DNA from: Minisyncoccota bacterium
Lineage (GTDB): Bacteria > Patescibacteriota > Minisyncoccia > JAHIHE01 > JAGLIN01
Assembly: GCA_028690055.1 (NCBI GenBank)
Contig: JAQVBZ010000013.1
Span: forward strand, 1 to 46,702
Reading direction: 5' to 3'
DNA length: 46,702 nucleotides
Position numbers and translations under genes: made by a program. The notes beneath the pieces are model-generated. The model did no database searches, was not told the origin of the DNA, and worked only from the letters and a program-made list of their open reading frames with translations. Shown piece by piece: positions 40,801 to 46,702 of the stretch (the first letter of the stretch is position 1; each line of letters opens with the position of its first letter).

Positions 40801-42098
40801 GCGGTTCGGGTTATTGCTCGCTTGTTACCATACAAGAAGGAAATGGATACACGGATTTAAATTTTAAAAACATCAAGGTTAATAGCAACTCTTCGAATAC
40901 GGTTTTTGTTAATTGGGATGAGATAAATAAAAGCAACTTTTCTTCAGAAATCGATGGGTTAAGTTTTGGAGCCGGAGATAATTATGTTACAAATTACAGT
41001 TATTTGCCCATATCGGTAACTATCGATCTCAATTCACCCGGAGAATTGCGTGCTTATGATAAAAATGGCAATGTAACTGGATTGGTGGATGGTGAAATCG
41101 TAGAAAATATCCCCGACTCAATGTATGTGCCGGAAACGGAAACAGTATATATATTCGGTAATACAAAGCAAGAAATCGTTGAAGGTCTTAAGAATCAGGT
41201 GGTCGGATCTTATGAGGCGACCTATGATTTTAGTGCCACTCTTTCTGAAAACGGTGAAGAAAAAGACAAGTTTATAGCGAATGATGTCTTAATAAATGGC
41301 GATACGACTCATCAATTCAGTGTGGATTGGGAAGTATTGGCTCATGGCGGAAAGGGAGTGAAAATGGAATTTGACGAAAACAAAGACGGTAAATTTGAAA
41401 AGTCAGTTTCTTTGGGCAAAAATTTAAGCGCTCCTGAAGCTAAATTGAGCTCAGAAAAATATGTGACGGATGAAGGAACAAAAATCAAATTCAATGCCAA
41501 AGCATCTTCAGATCCTGATGGTAAGATAACGCTTTACGAATGGGATTTTGAAGGAGATGGAATCTATGACGCAAAATCTTCATCCCCGACGATGACACAT
41601 CTTTATGCCGATGATTTTCAAGGCAAAGTTTTCTTGAGGGTGACAGGTCAAAAAGGACTAACAAACGTAACCAGTGCAGAAGTCGCAGTTACGAATGTGA
41701 AACCGACGGTAACGATCTTGAAATTTGAGAAGGCGGAGAAAGAAGGCGGATATATGTGGTATGGAGGGCGTTTACGTCTCTGGGCATCCGAAGCGACAAA
41801 TAAATATATCCTTGAAGGGAAATTCACCGATTCCGGTTGGCTTGATACGCACAAAGTATCGATTGATTGGGGTGATGGCAGCGTGGAAAATATCCCAGTG
41901 TCAGAAAAAAATCGTTCTCCCCGTGCTACCGGCAAAATCAGTGCCACGCACGAATACAACCAAATGAAAAAATATGTGGTAAAATTAACCGTGACGGACG
42001 ATGATGGAGGAGCTGATACCCAGGAGATTTATTTGAAGAGTGTTGATACTTATAGCGGGTTTGGTGCACATAGCATTCTAAACAGATGGTGGAAATGA
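37812..42098 (+). CDS. Large secreted beta-propeller, metallophosphoesterase and PKD fusion
   Basis: This 1428-aa protein has a signal peptide (about residues 1-30) and a DNDGDGLVD motif (~43-52), which resembles calcium-binding loops. Six WD40/PD40-like blades follow (~75-425; SADGRYVVFKSYASNLV type), then an Ig-like region. A complete calcineurin-type phosphoesterase spans ~565-870: LTDVHLG, GDCVEYN, PGNHDRYD, FMHHPVF and SGHTHKS. Two PKD-like domains lie near the C-terminus (SSDPDGKITLYEWDFEGDG and VSIDWGDGS). It is likely surface-bound or secreted and may cleave external phosphate esters or nucleotides. This domain order is unusual. Confidence 0.9.
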   Translation: MKKGLSLLAVLLLTVFGIGFLIFNAYQKVSAEEVVLGVCGDGLDNDGDGLVDASDFGCHTDWDVNNTISYDPLGNSEKEIQKVSVAWDSAESDGDSCHSFVSADGHYVTFASSATNLVPIYSSYFIDNGVVDIFIYDRFTKEMKKASVSSGRTGGDGSSYEPSVSADGRYVVFKSYASNLVSEDNNDNADIFIHDFQTDDTKRISVAPDGAEADDRSEYASISSDGKYVKFYSYATNLIVGGTDPGVGLRVYIYNVETGTISLASTDIEDMQKEMLSFSAFSADKRFTVFSSPLNSFVPGDTNEVADIFVYDNLDGATERVSVATDGTQAEKASNSPSISADGRYVFFESMSDNLVSGDNNGKEDLFVYDRQTKTIARVSQDISALFNPGIISASGEYITFATDSGDLVPNDSNGKYDVFIVRNPLFEGSLFELPIESILKIPTDLKQQNGSDGAEVEVGKIINEGLESADSVILSARVANEKGGEVSLEVQIEKVNPMGMESGGKSVMSEPVNSGEIASISYTPEQGGLYLWKARTVNEFGDKSDWAEFGGNSTIETDFISSNFSFVHLTDVHLGSNTAIVATAASKDWYETWSYPRFTDVLYDIEQLSPRPDFILMSGDCVEYNNARWLWDFKYIIEDFSKRTGIEIYLVPGNHDRYDSESSGFSLGDVNFSGGNDYLEKFLSVLDLPENVTSFFADTEIMHLATSGAQGFNKFNYSFDYEGVQFIGLDSGEDTGIGDPDPEGSGLSGDVLNELESLITETPDTSRVIFMHHPVFADQEEPLFYNKLFYKEQERTDTGEIAEDGAIVNNWKRFIGDCNSDSNNVQLILSGHTHKSLVSDSPDHDFELSDWVSDKTYPLYIQTQSTSKGDDSGYRVVEIKNGKAIPRESKTDITRYEKIYSDLEAGTGMDLRTYDVSNGQEITNEKNQDSTSFFAPATDKIIIYKTTEESQFEVKNSNLSEKNYDLQLQKREEGIDNRYNMAPVFGYKIMNSVLCGGSGYCSLVTIQEGNGYTDLNFKNIKVNSNSSNTVFVNWDEINKSNFSSEIDGLSFGAGDNYVTNYSYLPISVTIDLNSPGELRAYDKNGNVTGLVDGEIVENIPDSMYVPETETVYIFGNTKQEIVEGLKNQVVGSYEATYDFSATLSENGEEKDKFIANDVLINGDTTHQFSVDWEVLAHGGKGVKMEFDENKDGKFEKSVSLGKNLSAPEAKLSSEKYVTDEGTKIKFNAKASSDPDGKITLYEWDFEGDGIYDAKSSSPTMTHLYADDFQGKVFLRVTGQKGLTNVTSAEVAVTNVKPTVTILKFEKAEKEGGYMWYGGRLRLWASEATNKYILEGKFTDSGWLDTHKVSIDWGDGSVENIPVSEKNRSPRATGKISATHEYNQMKKYVVKLTVTDDDGGADTQEIYLKSVDTYSGFGAHSILNRWWK

Positions 42099-42263
42099 TA
42101 ATACGATAATCGTTTTATTTATGAAAAGAAGACAAGAATGTTTTGTTTGATATCTTTCCGGTAATACTACTGTTTATGAAACAGAAGCATGGCGGAGATT
42201 AAACGATAAAACGGTCCAGTCGTAAGCCCATAGTGAGATACGTAATAACGATGATTAAATCTT

Positions 42264-43034
42264 ATGAAGAACGAGAACGTGGGAGACAAGAAGATTGATA
42301 CTTTTTGGGGCAATCGTCTCAAAATCTATGGGGTGGTATTGTTTGTAGTCATAACATCTTACTCGGTTTTTGGGGAAAATTTGGGATCTCAGGTCGTAGC
42401 AGTTAAAACGGTACTGTCTCTCTCTGTGATTATTTTACCGATATTGGCAGTCGAATCAATCTTCGCTTCGAAGCGATTCATTAAATTACTGCTTCTTCTT
42501 ACCGGCATGATTATGCTTATGGGGAATATATTTTTTAAATTATGGCCACTGGGAGAAGACAAACGTGGTATTATATATACACCCTTGCTTTCTTTGACAA
42601 TAGCTTTTCTTGTGATTTATTTTAAATTGATAAAAGACTCGAAAAAGTCAAAGATGGAATATCTAAAAATAGATGGTGTAAGAGATTTGGTAGGATTTTG
42701 TTTCAGTGTAAAATCGTTCGGTGTATTGCTTGTTTTGGAGTTGTGGACATTGTTGTTGGGAGCTTTCTCTCATATATTGGTAGTCCTGTATGGTAATGAT
42801 GAATTGTCAGGTATAGCCGTGTTGTTCCTCTATTTGGTTTGCTCGGTAGTATTCTTCTTTGCCAATCTGATTGCTATGTTCTTTATCACCAGAAAGATTG
42901 AAAAATCTACCAGTTCTGTCATTTTGTTTGCAATCATTACTCCTATAGTCATTCCTCTGTGCATAACATATTTCGTAATATTTCTTTTGATATCAGAAAT
43001 ATTGACAGGAGGAGTGGTGGGGGTGTCTTGGTGA
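42264..43034 (+). CDS. Multi-spanning membrane protein of unknown function
   Basis: This 256-aa protein has about seven hydrophobic segments, for example LKIYGVVLFVVITSYSVF and LLLLTGMIMLMGNIFF. No catalytic motif is seen. The terminator at 43221 is shared with the convergent DEAD-box gene. Function is unknown. Confidence 0.7.
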   Translation: MKNENVGDKKIDTFWGNRLKIYGVVLFVVITSYSVFGENLGSQVVAVKTVLSLSVIILPILAVESIFASKRFIKLLLLLTGMIMLMGNIFFKLWPLGEDKRGIIYTPLLSLTIAFLVIYFKLIKDSKKSKMEYLKIDGVRDLVGFCFSVKSFGVLLVLELWTLLLGAFSHILVVLYGNDELSGIAVLFLYLVCSVVFFFANLIAMFFITRKIEKSTSSVILFAIITPIVIPLCITYFVIFLLISEILTGGVVGVSW

Positions 43035-43220
43035 TAAAGTTTTTATGATAATCAAAGGCTTTCGTTGATTCGCCCGTTTCGATTGAATCTTTTGTTTTGA
43101 TTGTAGTGAGGATAATATCAGACTACATCTGAGCTGGTGAGGTGGAAGCAATCTGTATCGGAAAAGTGTGTGTTGTCATCGGAATTGGTTTCCAGATCCG
43201 GCGTATAGCTATTAAACACA

Positions 43221-43251
43221 AAAAAGACACCTATTTAACTGGTGTCTTTTT
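43221..43251. terminator. Bidirectional terminator between the membrane-protein and DEAD-box genes
   Basis: AAAAAGACACC (43221-43231) and GGTGTCTTTTT (43241-43251) form a perfect 11-bp stem. Confidence 0.9.
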
Positions 43252-43268
43252 CTATCTATGATAATCGC

Positions 43269-45035
43269 TTATCTAGAAGAAGTCTGCCTGGAGCTACTTC
43301 CTGTGTTGCTTCGATTGTTGGAATAGCCCGATGAACGCTGTCCTCCGCTTCGGCCGGCGAAGCTGGGGCGCATACCTCCTTTTCGCTTGTGGCTGTTGAA
43401 AGTACTATGTACTTCATCTGGAGTCATATATTCATCTTGGGAAGAGCTACTAACCGCTTTAGCTCTGTTGGGAACAAACGATTCTTTTTTCTGGTAATCG
43501 TTTCGTCCGCGCTGGCTCTGTGGTCGGGCAGGCTGTCTGTCGGAGCTTTGCTTGGCGCCGATGCGGTCGGATTTCTGGTAGTCGTCAGTCTTGAAAAAGC
43601 TTTTTTCAGGGAATTCGGCATAGAAATCTTTTCCTTTGGAGGCGGCTGTTGCTACTACTCGAGAGTCTTTGCTTTCGGAAGCGCGCTGTGGCGTTCTTTT
43701 GGGCAAGAATCCTCGTCTGTCTTTCTGTCCGCGAGAGTTTCTGTCTTCGCTTGGTCTCTCGCTGCGGCGTGAGTCGGTTTGAGAAGAGGCTGTTCTGCTG
43801 CCATAACGACTGCCAGAAGCGCTGCGTCCGCGGCTCTCGCCTCGGAAGCTTCTACCGCCTTCGCCGTGATCTCTTCGTTCGCCTCTTTCCGGCATACCTT
43901 CCATAATGGAAGCGTCCAGTTTTAGGAGCTCGGGGAGCGGGGAGACTGGTAATTGTTTTTTGATTAGTCTCTCTATGATACGAATATCGTGCAATTGGCG
44001 CGGTGTGGCAAAGGAGATGGCGTGGCCGAGTTCTTCGGCGCGTCCAGTCCTGCCGATGCGGTGTACGTAGTCTTCCGGAGAATCCGGCAAGTCGTAATTT
44101 ACTACAACCTCGATGCCTTTGACGTCGATACCACGGGCAGCGATGTCAGTGGCAACCATGACCTGGTATCTGCCTTTCTTGAATCCTTCCAGCGCTGCCA
44201 CTCTTTGTGCAAGAGTACGGTTGGAATGGATTTCAGTCGAGGTAAATGTCATCTTGCGCAAGGCGAAAGCGATACGCTTGGCGCCGTGCTTGGTGCGAGA
44301 GAAAACCAGGATACTTCCTTTTCTCTCTTTGACGATGGATTCCAAAAGTGCCAACTTCGAACCTTCTTTTACGAAGAAAATTTCGTGTGTGACGTTGTCA
44401 GCCGCACTTCCTGCCGGAGCGACTTCCACTCGTAGAGGTGTTTTCATGTATCGATTGGCGATACTGACGATTTCGGCCGGCATCGTGGCACTGAAAAGCA
44501 TAGTCTGCCTTTCTGCAGGAACTTCTTGAAGAATGCGTTTGATTTGCGGCGCGAATCCCATATCAAGCATTCGGTCGGCTTCGTCCAACACCAATATCTT
44601 CACATTATCCAAGCGCACGGTTTTTCTTTCCAAATGGTCGATTAATCGTCCCGGCGTAGAAACGATGATGCGCGGGTTTGTTTTTAGGTCGCGTAGTTGT
44701 TTATTCATATTCTGGCCACCGATAAGTACGGCTGAGCGCAGATTGAAGAATCTGCCGATTTTACTAAGGGCCTCATCTACCTGAAGCGCCAATTCGCGGG
44801 TAGGGAGGATGATAAGCGCTGTGCCTTGTGAGGTCATGAGCTTTTGGATGGTAGGAACGCCGAAAGCAAGTGTTTTACCTGTTCCGGTCTGGGCGATTCC
44901 TATTACGTCGTTACCCTCGATAGCCACAGGAATCGCTTGGCTTTGAATCGGGGAGGGGATTGTGAATTTTAATTTGTTCAGAATCTCCAGAATTTCGGGT
45001 TTTATTCCTAGTTCATTGAATGTCTTTGTTTCCAT
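43269..45035 (-). CDS. DEAD-box RNA helicase (RhlE/DeaD type)
   Basis: This 588-aa protein has all SF2 DEAD motifs: the Q motif (FTIPSPIQSQAIP), AQTGTGKT, PTRELALQ, TPGR, VLDEADRM, SAT, ARGIDV and HRIGRTGR. The core ends near residue 370. The remaining ~215 residues are a low-complexity tail rich in Arg, Ser and Gly, typical of RNA-binding tails. It remodels RNA in ribosome assembly or decay, often at low temperature. The 5' leader holds a terminator hairpin ending just upstream of the ATG, and a near-consensus promoter lies about 95 bp upstream, so attenuation is likely. Confidence 0.94.
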   Translation of the reverse strand: METKTFNELGIKPEILEILNKLKFTIPSPIQSQAIPVAIEGNDVIGIAQTGTGKTLAFGVPTIQKLMTSQGTALIILPTRELALQVDEALSKIGRFFNLRSAVLIGGQNMNKQLRDLKTNPRIIVSTPGRLIDHLERKTVRLDNVKILVLDEADRMLDMGFAPQIKRILQEVPAERQTMLFSATMPAEIVSIANRYMKTPLRVEVAPAGSAADNVTHEIFFVKEGSKLALLESIVKERKGSILVFSRTKHGAKRIAFALRKMTFTSTEIHSNRTLAQRVAALEGFKKGRYQVMVATDIAARGIDVKGIEVVVNYDLPDSPEDYVHRIGRTGRAEELGHAISFATPRQLHDIRIIERLIKKQLPVSPLPELLKLDASIMEGMPERGERRDHGEGGRSFRGESRGRSASGSRYGSRTASSQTDSRRSERPSEDRNSRGQKDRRGFLPKRTPQRASESKDSRVVATAASKGKDFYAEFPEKSFFKTDDYQKSDRIGAKQSSDRQPARPQSQRGRNDYQKKESFVPNRAKAVSSSSQDEYMTPDEVHSTFNSHKRKGGMRPSFAGRSGGQRSSGYSNNRSNTGSSSRQTSSR

Positions 45036-45044
45036 TTATACATT

Positions 45045-45086
45045 ATAAAAAATAAAAAGTCCGACCCGATTATCCTTAAGGTCAGA
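45045..45086 (-). promoter_or_regulatory. Leader terminator/attenuator of the DEAD-box gene
   Basis: On the reverse strand TCTGACC (45086-45080) pairs with GGTCGGA (45066-45060), followed by CTTTTTATTTTTT, ending ten bases before the start codon. In the forward direction the stem has a C-A mismatch, so it acts on the helicase transcript. A GTTAG/CTAAC hairpin at the 5' end of the leader (near 45115-45128) could be an alternative fold. Confidence 0.7.
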
Positions 45087-45128
45087 TTTTTTATAAGCTG
45101 AAAAAGAATTGTCGTTAGTCTGCTAACA

Positions 45129-45157
45129 AATATAGCATAGATGATTTTATTTGTCAA
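45129..45157 (-). promoter_or_regulatory. Promoter of the DEAD-box gene
   Basis: On the reverse strand TTGACA (45157-45152), 17 bp and TATATT (45134-45129), giving a leader of about 85-90 nt. Confidence 0.75.
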
Positions 45158-45248
45158 TGACTTGGGGGCTGATTTTAGAGATATTCGACCCCTCTGCCCT
45201 TTAAACCCTTTGTTTCAGCCAAATATTTTGATATTATGTATTTCGATT

Positions 45249-45413
45249 CCCCTCTTTAAGAGGGGTGGCGCTGAAAGCGACGGGGTGTGTGGGAACATTC
45301 TGCGACTAATAGCTCTAATTCTACGTGGTAATCAATCCTATAAGATATAAATCGTCAGTAATTGACCGATTCAGCACACCCCGCACGGTGGGGTCAGTAG
45401 CCCCCTCTGCCGG
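45249..45413. repeat. Imperfect G+C-rich inverted structure
   Basis: CCCCTCTTTAAGAGGGGTGG ... GACGGGGTGTG faces CACACCCCGC ... AGCCCCCTCT about 100 nt away. It looks like a REP-type or transposon-derived element; no other copy was found in the window. Confidence 0.5.
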
Positions 45414-45431
45414 TAGGAATGTGAAAGTAGT

Positions 45432-45464
45432 TATAAAATAAAAGAGCTAGAAAAAATCCAGCTC
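45432..45464 (-). terminator. Terminator of the 346-aa gene
   Basis: On the reverse strand GAGCT (45464-45460) pairs with AGCTC (45448-45444), then TTTTATTTTA. Confidence 0.65.
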
Positions 45465-45470
45465 ATAATC

Positions 45471-46511
45471 TTAAAACCACAACATATCCTTTATTCGATA
45501 TTTTAACCTCCCCCATATGGTGCTATATTTTTCTCCTTTTTTATCCCATTGCTGCAGAAGTTTAGCTTTAACATCATTGAACCTCTGCGACAATTTCTCG
45601 TTGTCCGCAAGGCTGATAAATCTTTTTAGCCCTTCAAGCTTTCCGATTAACGCAATGGTGTTTTCTTTATATTCTTTGAGATTGTCATCGAGGTAATTCC
45701 CGAAAGGATCATTACCTCCTTTTATGTCTTTCTCATATCGTGATACGACATAATCGCTGTATTTTACGATATAAGGAAGCACTTCATCCGGAAGACTTTC
45801 CCGCAAATCCGTGCAAATCTCTATTATTTTTTTTACATATACTCCTATGTCTGAAATAAGCTCCGGAGTATTCCTCCAAGGTAACTCATGCGCTATCAGG
45901 CGTTCCAGCTCCTTGCGGCTAATGTCCGTTTTTAACTGCGTGAGGACATCTTCAGGTACTTTTAATTCTCGGGCTTTTCCCCGTAGCGCTTCCGCATATT
46001 CCATTTTTTCGCTGGATTCTCTATGGACAGCGGCCATTTCATCCCTCGGTAGACCGCTGATGTCTGAACAGGAGATGCTCTTTAACGTCTTTTGGATGAG
46101 TTCGAGCACTACCTGTGAATCTTCGCACACTCCATCTGGTAAACCTACGATTATAAAGGTGCTTTTAGCACCAAAATACTCTCCGTCCCACATAGCGTGG
46201 TGTAAGGTGGCTCCGGAAATGTTTGTCGGAGACCACCATTGAGATTCATAGTAAGTAGGGCTTTCGTCGTCAAAGATAATAAAACGTTCCGGTACGACGG
46301 CCAATTTTTCCATTAATATCTTAGTTTCTTCTTCCGTGAAGTCCAAGGAAATTTCATTTTTCGGTAGCACCGGTCCGTTAGTTTTGTAGTAATGAGAGCC
46401 AAACCTTCCACTTTTCTCTGTCGATATATTAATCCAAACGATAGCCGGATCGCCCTTTTGGGCTATTTTTTTTATTTCTTCGATAGCTATATCAATTTTC
46501 GTTTCATCCAT
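45471..46511 (-). CDS. Large cytoplasmic protein of unknown function
   Basis: This 346-aa protein is not recognised. It has no signal peptide or membrane helices. The first ~150 residues look like mixed alpha/beta (AIVWINISTEKSGRFG, RFIIFDDESPTYY, STFIIVGLPDG), with a SCSDISGLPRDE turn. The rest (about 160-346) is highly helical and charged, possibly coiled-coil. A promoter (46539-46567) and GGGAG about ten bases before ATG support the start. It is the last complete gene, next to an IS30 copy, which may mean it is accessory. Confidence 0.7.
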   Translation of the reverse strand: MDETKIDIAIEEIKKIAQKGDPAIVWINISTEKSGRFGSHYYKTNGPVLPKNEISLDFTEEETKILMEKLAVVPERFIIFDDESPTYYESQWWSPTNISGATLHHAMWDGEYFGAKSTFIIVGLPDGVCEDSQVVLELIQKTLKSISCSDISGLPRDEMAAVHRESSEKMEYAEALRGKARELKVPEDVLTQLKTDISRKELERLIAHELPWRNTPELISDIGVYVKKIIEICTDLRESLPDEVLPYIVKYSDYVVSRYEKDIKGGNDPFGNYLDDNLKEYKENTIALIGKLEGLKRFISLADNEKLSQRFNDVKAKLLQQWDKKGEKYSTIWGRLKYRIKDMLWF

Positions 46512-46538
46512 CGTTAATTCTCCCTTTATGGTGTCTCT

Positions 46539-46567
46539 GTAATAGCACCTTAATTCTAATTTGTCAA
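46539..46567 (-). promoter_or_regulatory. Promoter of the 346-aa gene
   Basis: On the reverse strand TTGACA (46567-46562), 17 bp and TATTAC (46544-46539). Confidence 0.55.
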
Positions 46568-46576
46568 GATTATACT

Positions 46577-46702
46577 CTTAAATTCTATTCTGAAGTGCAA
46601 TTCCCTTTTAAACAAAAGACATCTCGTTTGAGGTATAATAGTTACGTAGAATAACTAATCATTAACCCTAACGAAATGTCTTACCAACATCTTACCTTAA
46701 AA
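46577..46702 (+). mobile_element. IS30-family element, left end, cut by the window
   Basis: About 126 bp match the left end at 9018-9150, including the TATAAT box and the transposase start. The element continues beyond the window. Confidence 0.85.
46676..46702 (+). CDS. IS30-family transposase, N-terminal nine codons
   Basis: MSYQHLTLK is the usual beginning of IS30 transposases; the rest lies outside the window. The copy may be intact, unlike the one at 9123. Confidence 0.75.

Larger units (their letters stand above)
45036..45470. other. 435-bp spacer with DEAD-box leader and G+C-rich inverted structure
   Basis: No gene is supported. It holds the DEAD-box promoter and attenuator (45045-45157), an imperfect G+C-rich inverted structure (45249-45413), and the terminator of the 346-aa gene (45432-45464). 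Confidence 0.6.

Noticed and set aside
43389-44529. Forward open frames opposite the DEAD-box gene
   Set aside because: They are mirror frames of the helicase coding sequence and its Arg/Ser/Gly tail, with no recognisable domains.

Overview
The window looks like part of a bacterial chromosome from the Candidate Phyla Radiation (Patescibacteria, Parcubacteria-like). This is an inference from gene style rather than from a marker gene. The evidence is: compact mostly single-gene units, many starts without a clear Shine-Dalgarno, moderate G+C, several exported proteins with Gmad2/GerMN, C39-peptidase and repeat architectures common in that group, short accessory genes, and abundant small dispersed repeats. 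TGA is used as a stop, so the Gracilibacteria/Absconditabacteria code does not apply. No rRNA, canonical tRNA or CRISPR array was seen.

Layout. 1-4.9 kb: an HExxH protein, then a G+C-richer cassette (SPASM radical SAM enzyme, thymidylate-kinase-like P-loop kinase, MTAP/PNP-like nucleoside phosphorylase, short inorganic pyrophosphatase) bracketed by a ~112-bp direct repeat. 4.9-9 kb: a RhuM-Fic protein, a membrane-anchored GH3 glycosidase, YggT and a 49-aa membrane peptide. 9-10 kb: a decayed IS30 copy abutting a broken aminoglycoside-phosphotransferase gene. 10-12.6 kb: HAD hydrolase, CPBP protease and a membrane protein. 12.6-16.2 kb: an arsenic/redox-type cluster (ArsR regulator, thioredoxin-like protein, ArsP-type permease, ArsF-like and ArsG/CcdA-like proteins); the first two genes lie between 57-bp inverted repeats. 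16.3-20.6 kb: two Nudix enzymes, a TrpR-like regulator with a clear promoter-operator, GNAT, an AstE/AspA-type deacylase, two small reverse-strand genes with strong promoters, and MazG. 20.6-21.8 kb: a REP-associated (RAYT) transposase surrounded by REP palindromes, two of them inside its own reading frame. 21.8-30.2 kb: peptidase S51, ASCH, HIT, Pif1-like helicase, RecQ, GIY-YIG, MsrB-MsrA. 30.5-43 kb: exported and membrane proteins, including an 826-aa InlB-repeat protein and a 1428-aa metallophosphoesterase fusion. 43-46.7 kb: a DEAD-box helicase behind a leader terminator, an unknown 346-aa protein, and the start of a second IS30 copy cut by the window edge.

The most unusual items are the RAYT gene carrying REP palindromes in frame, the direct-repeat-bracketed radical SAM/nucleoside cassette, the inverted-repeat-bounded arsR/thioredoxin block, the DEAD-box leader attenuator, and the TrpR-like and ArsR promoters whose operators overlap the expected transcription start. 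Several transcription units are separated by strong bidirectional terminators at convergent gene ends (8274, 16853, 25077, 43221).
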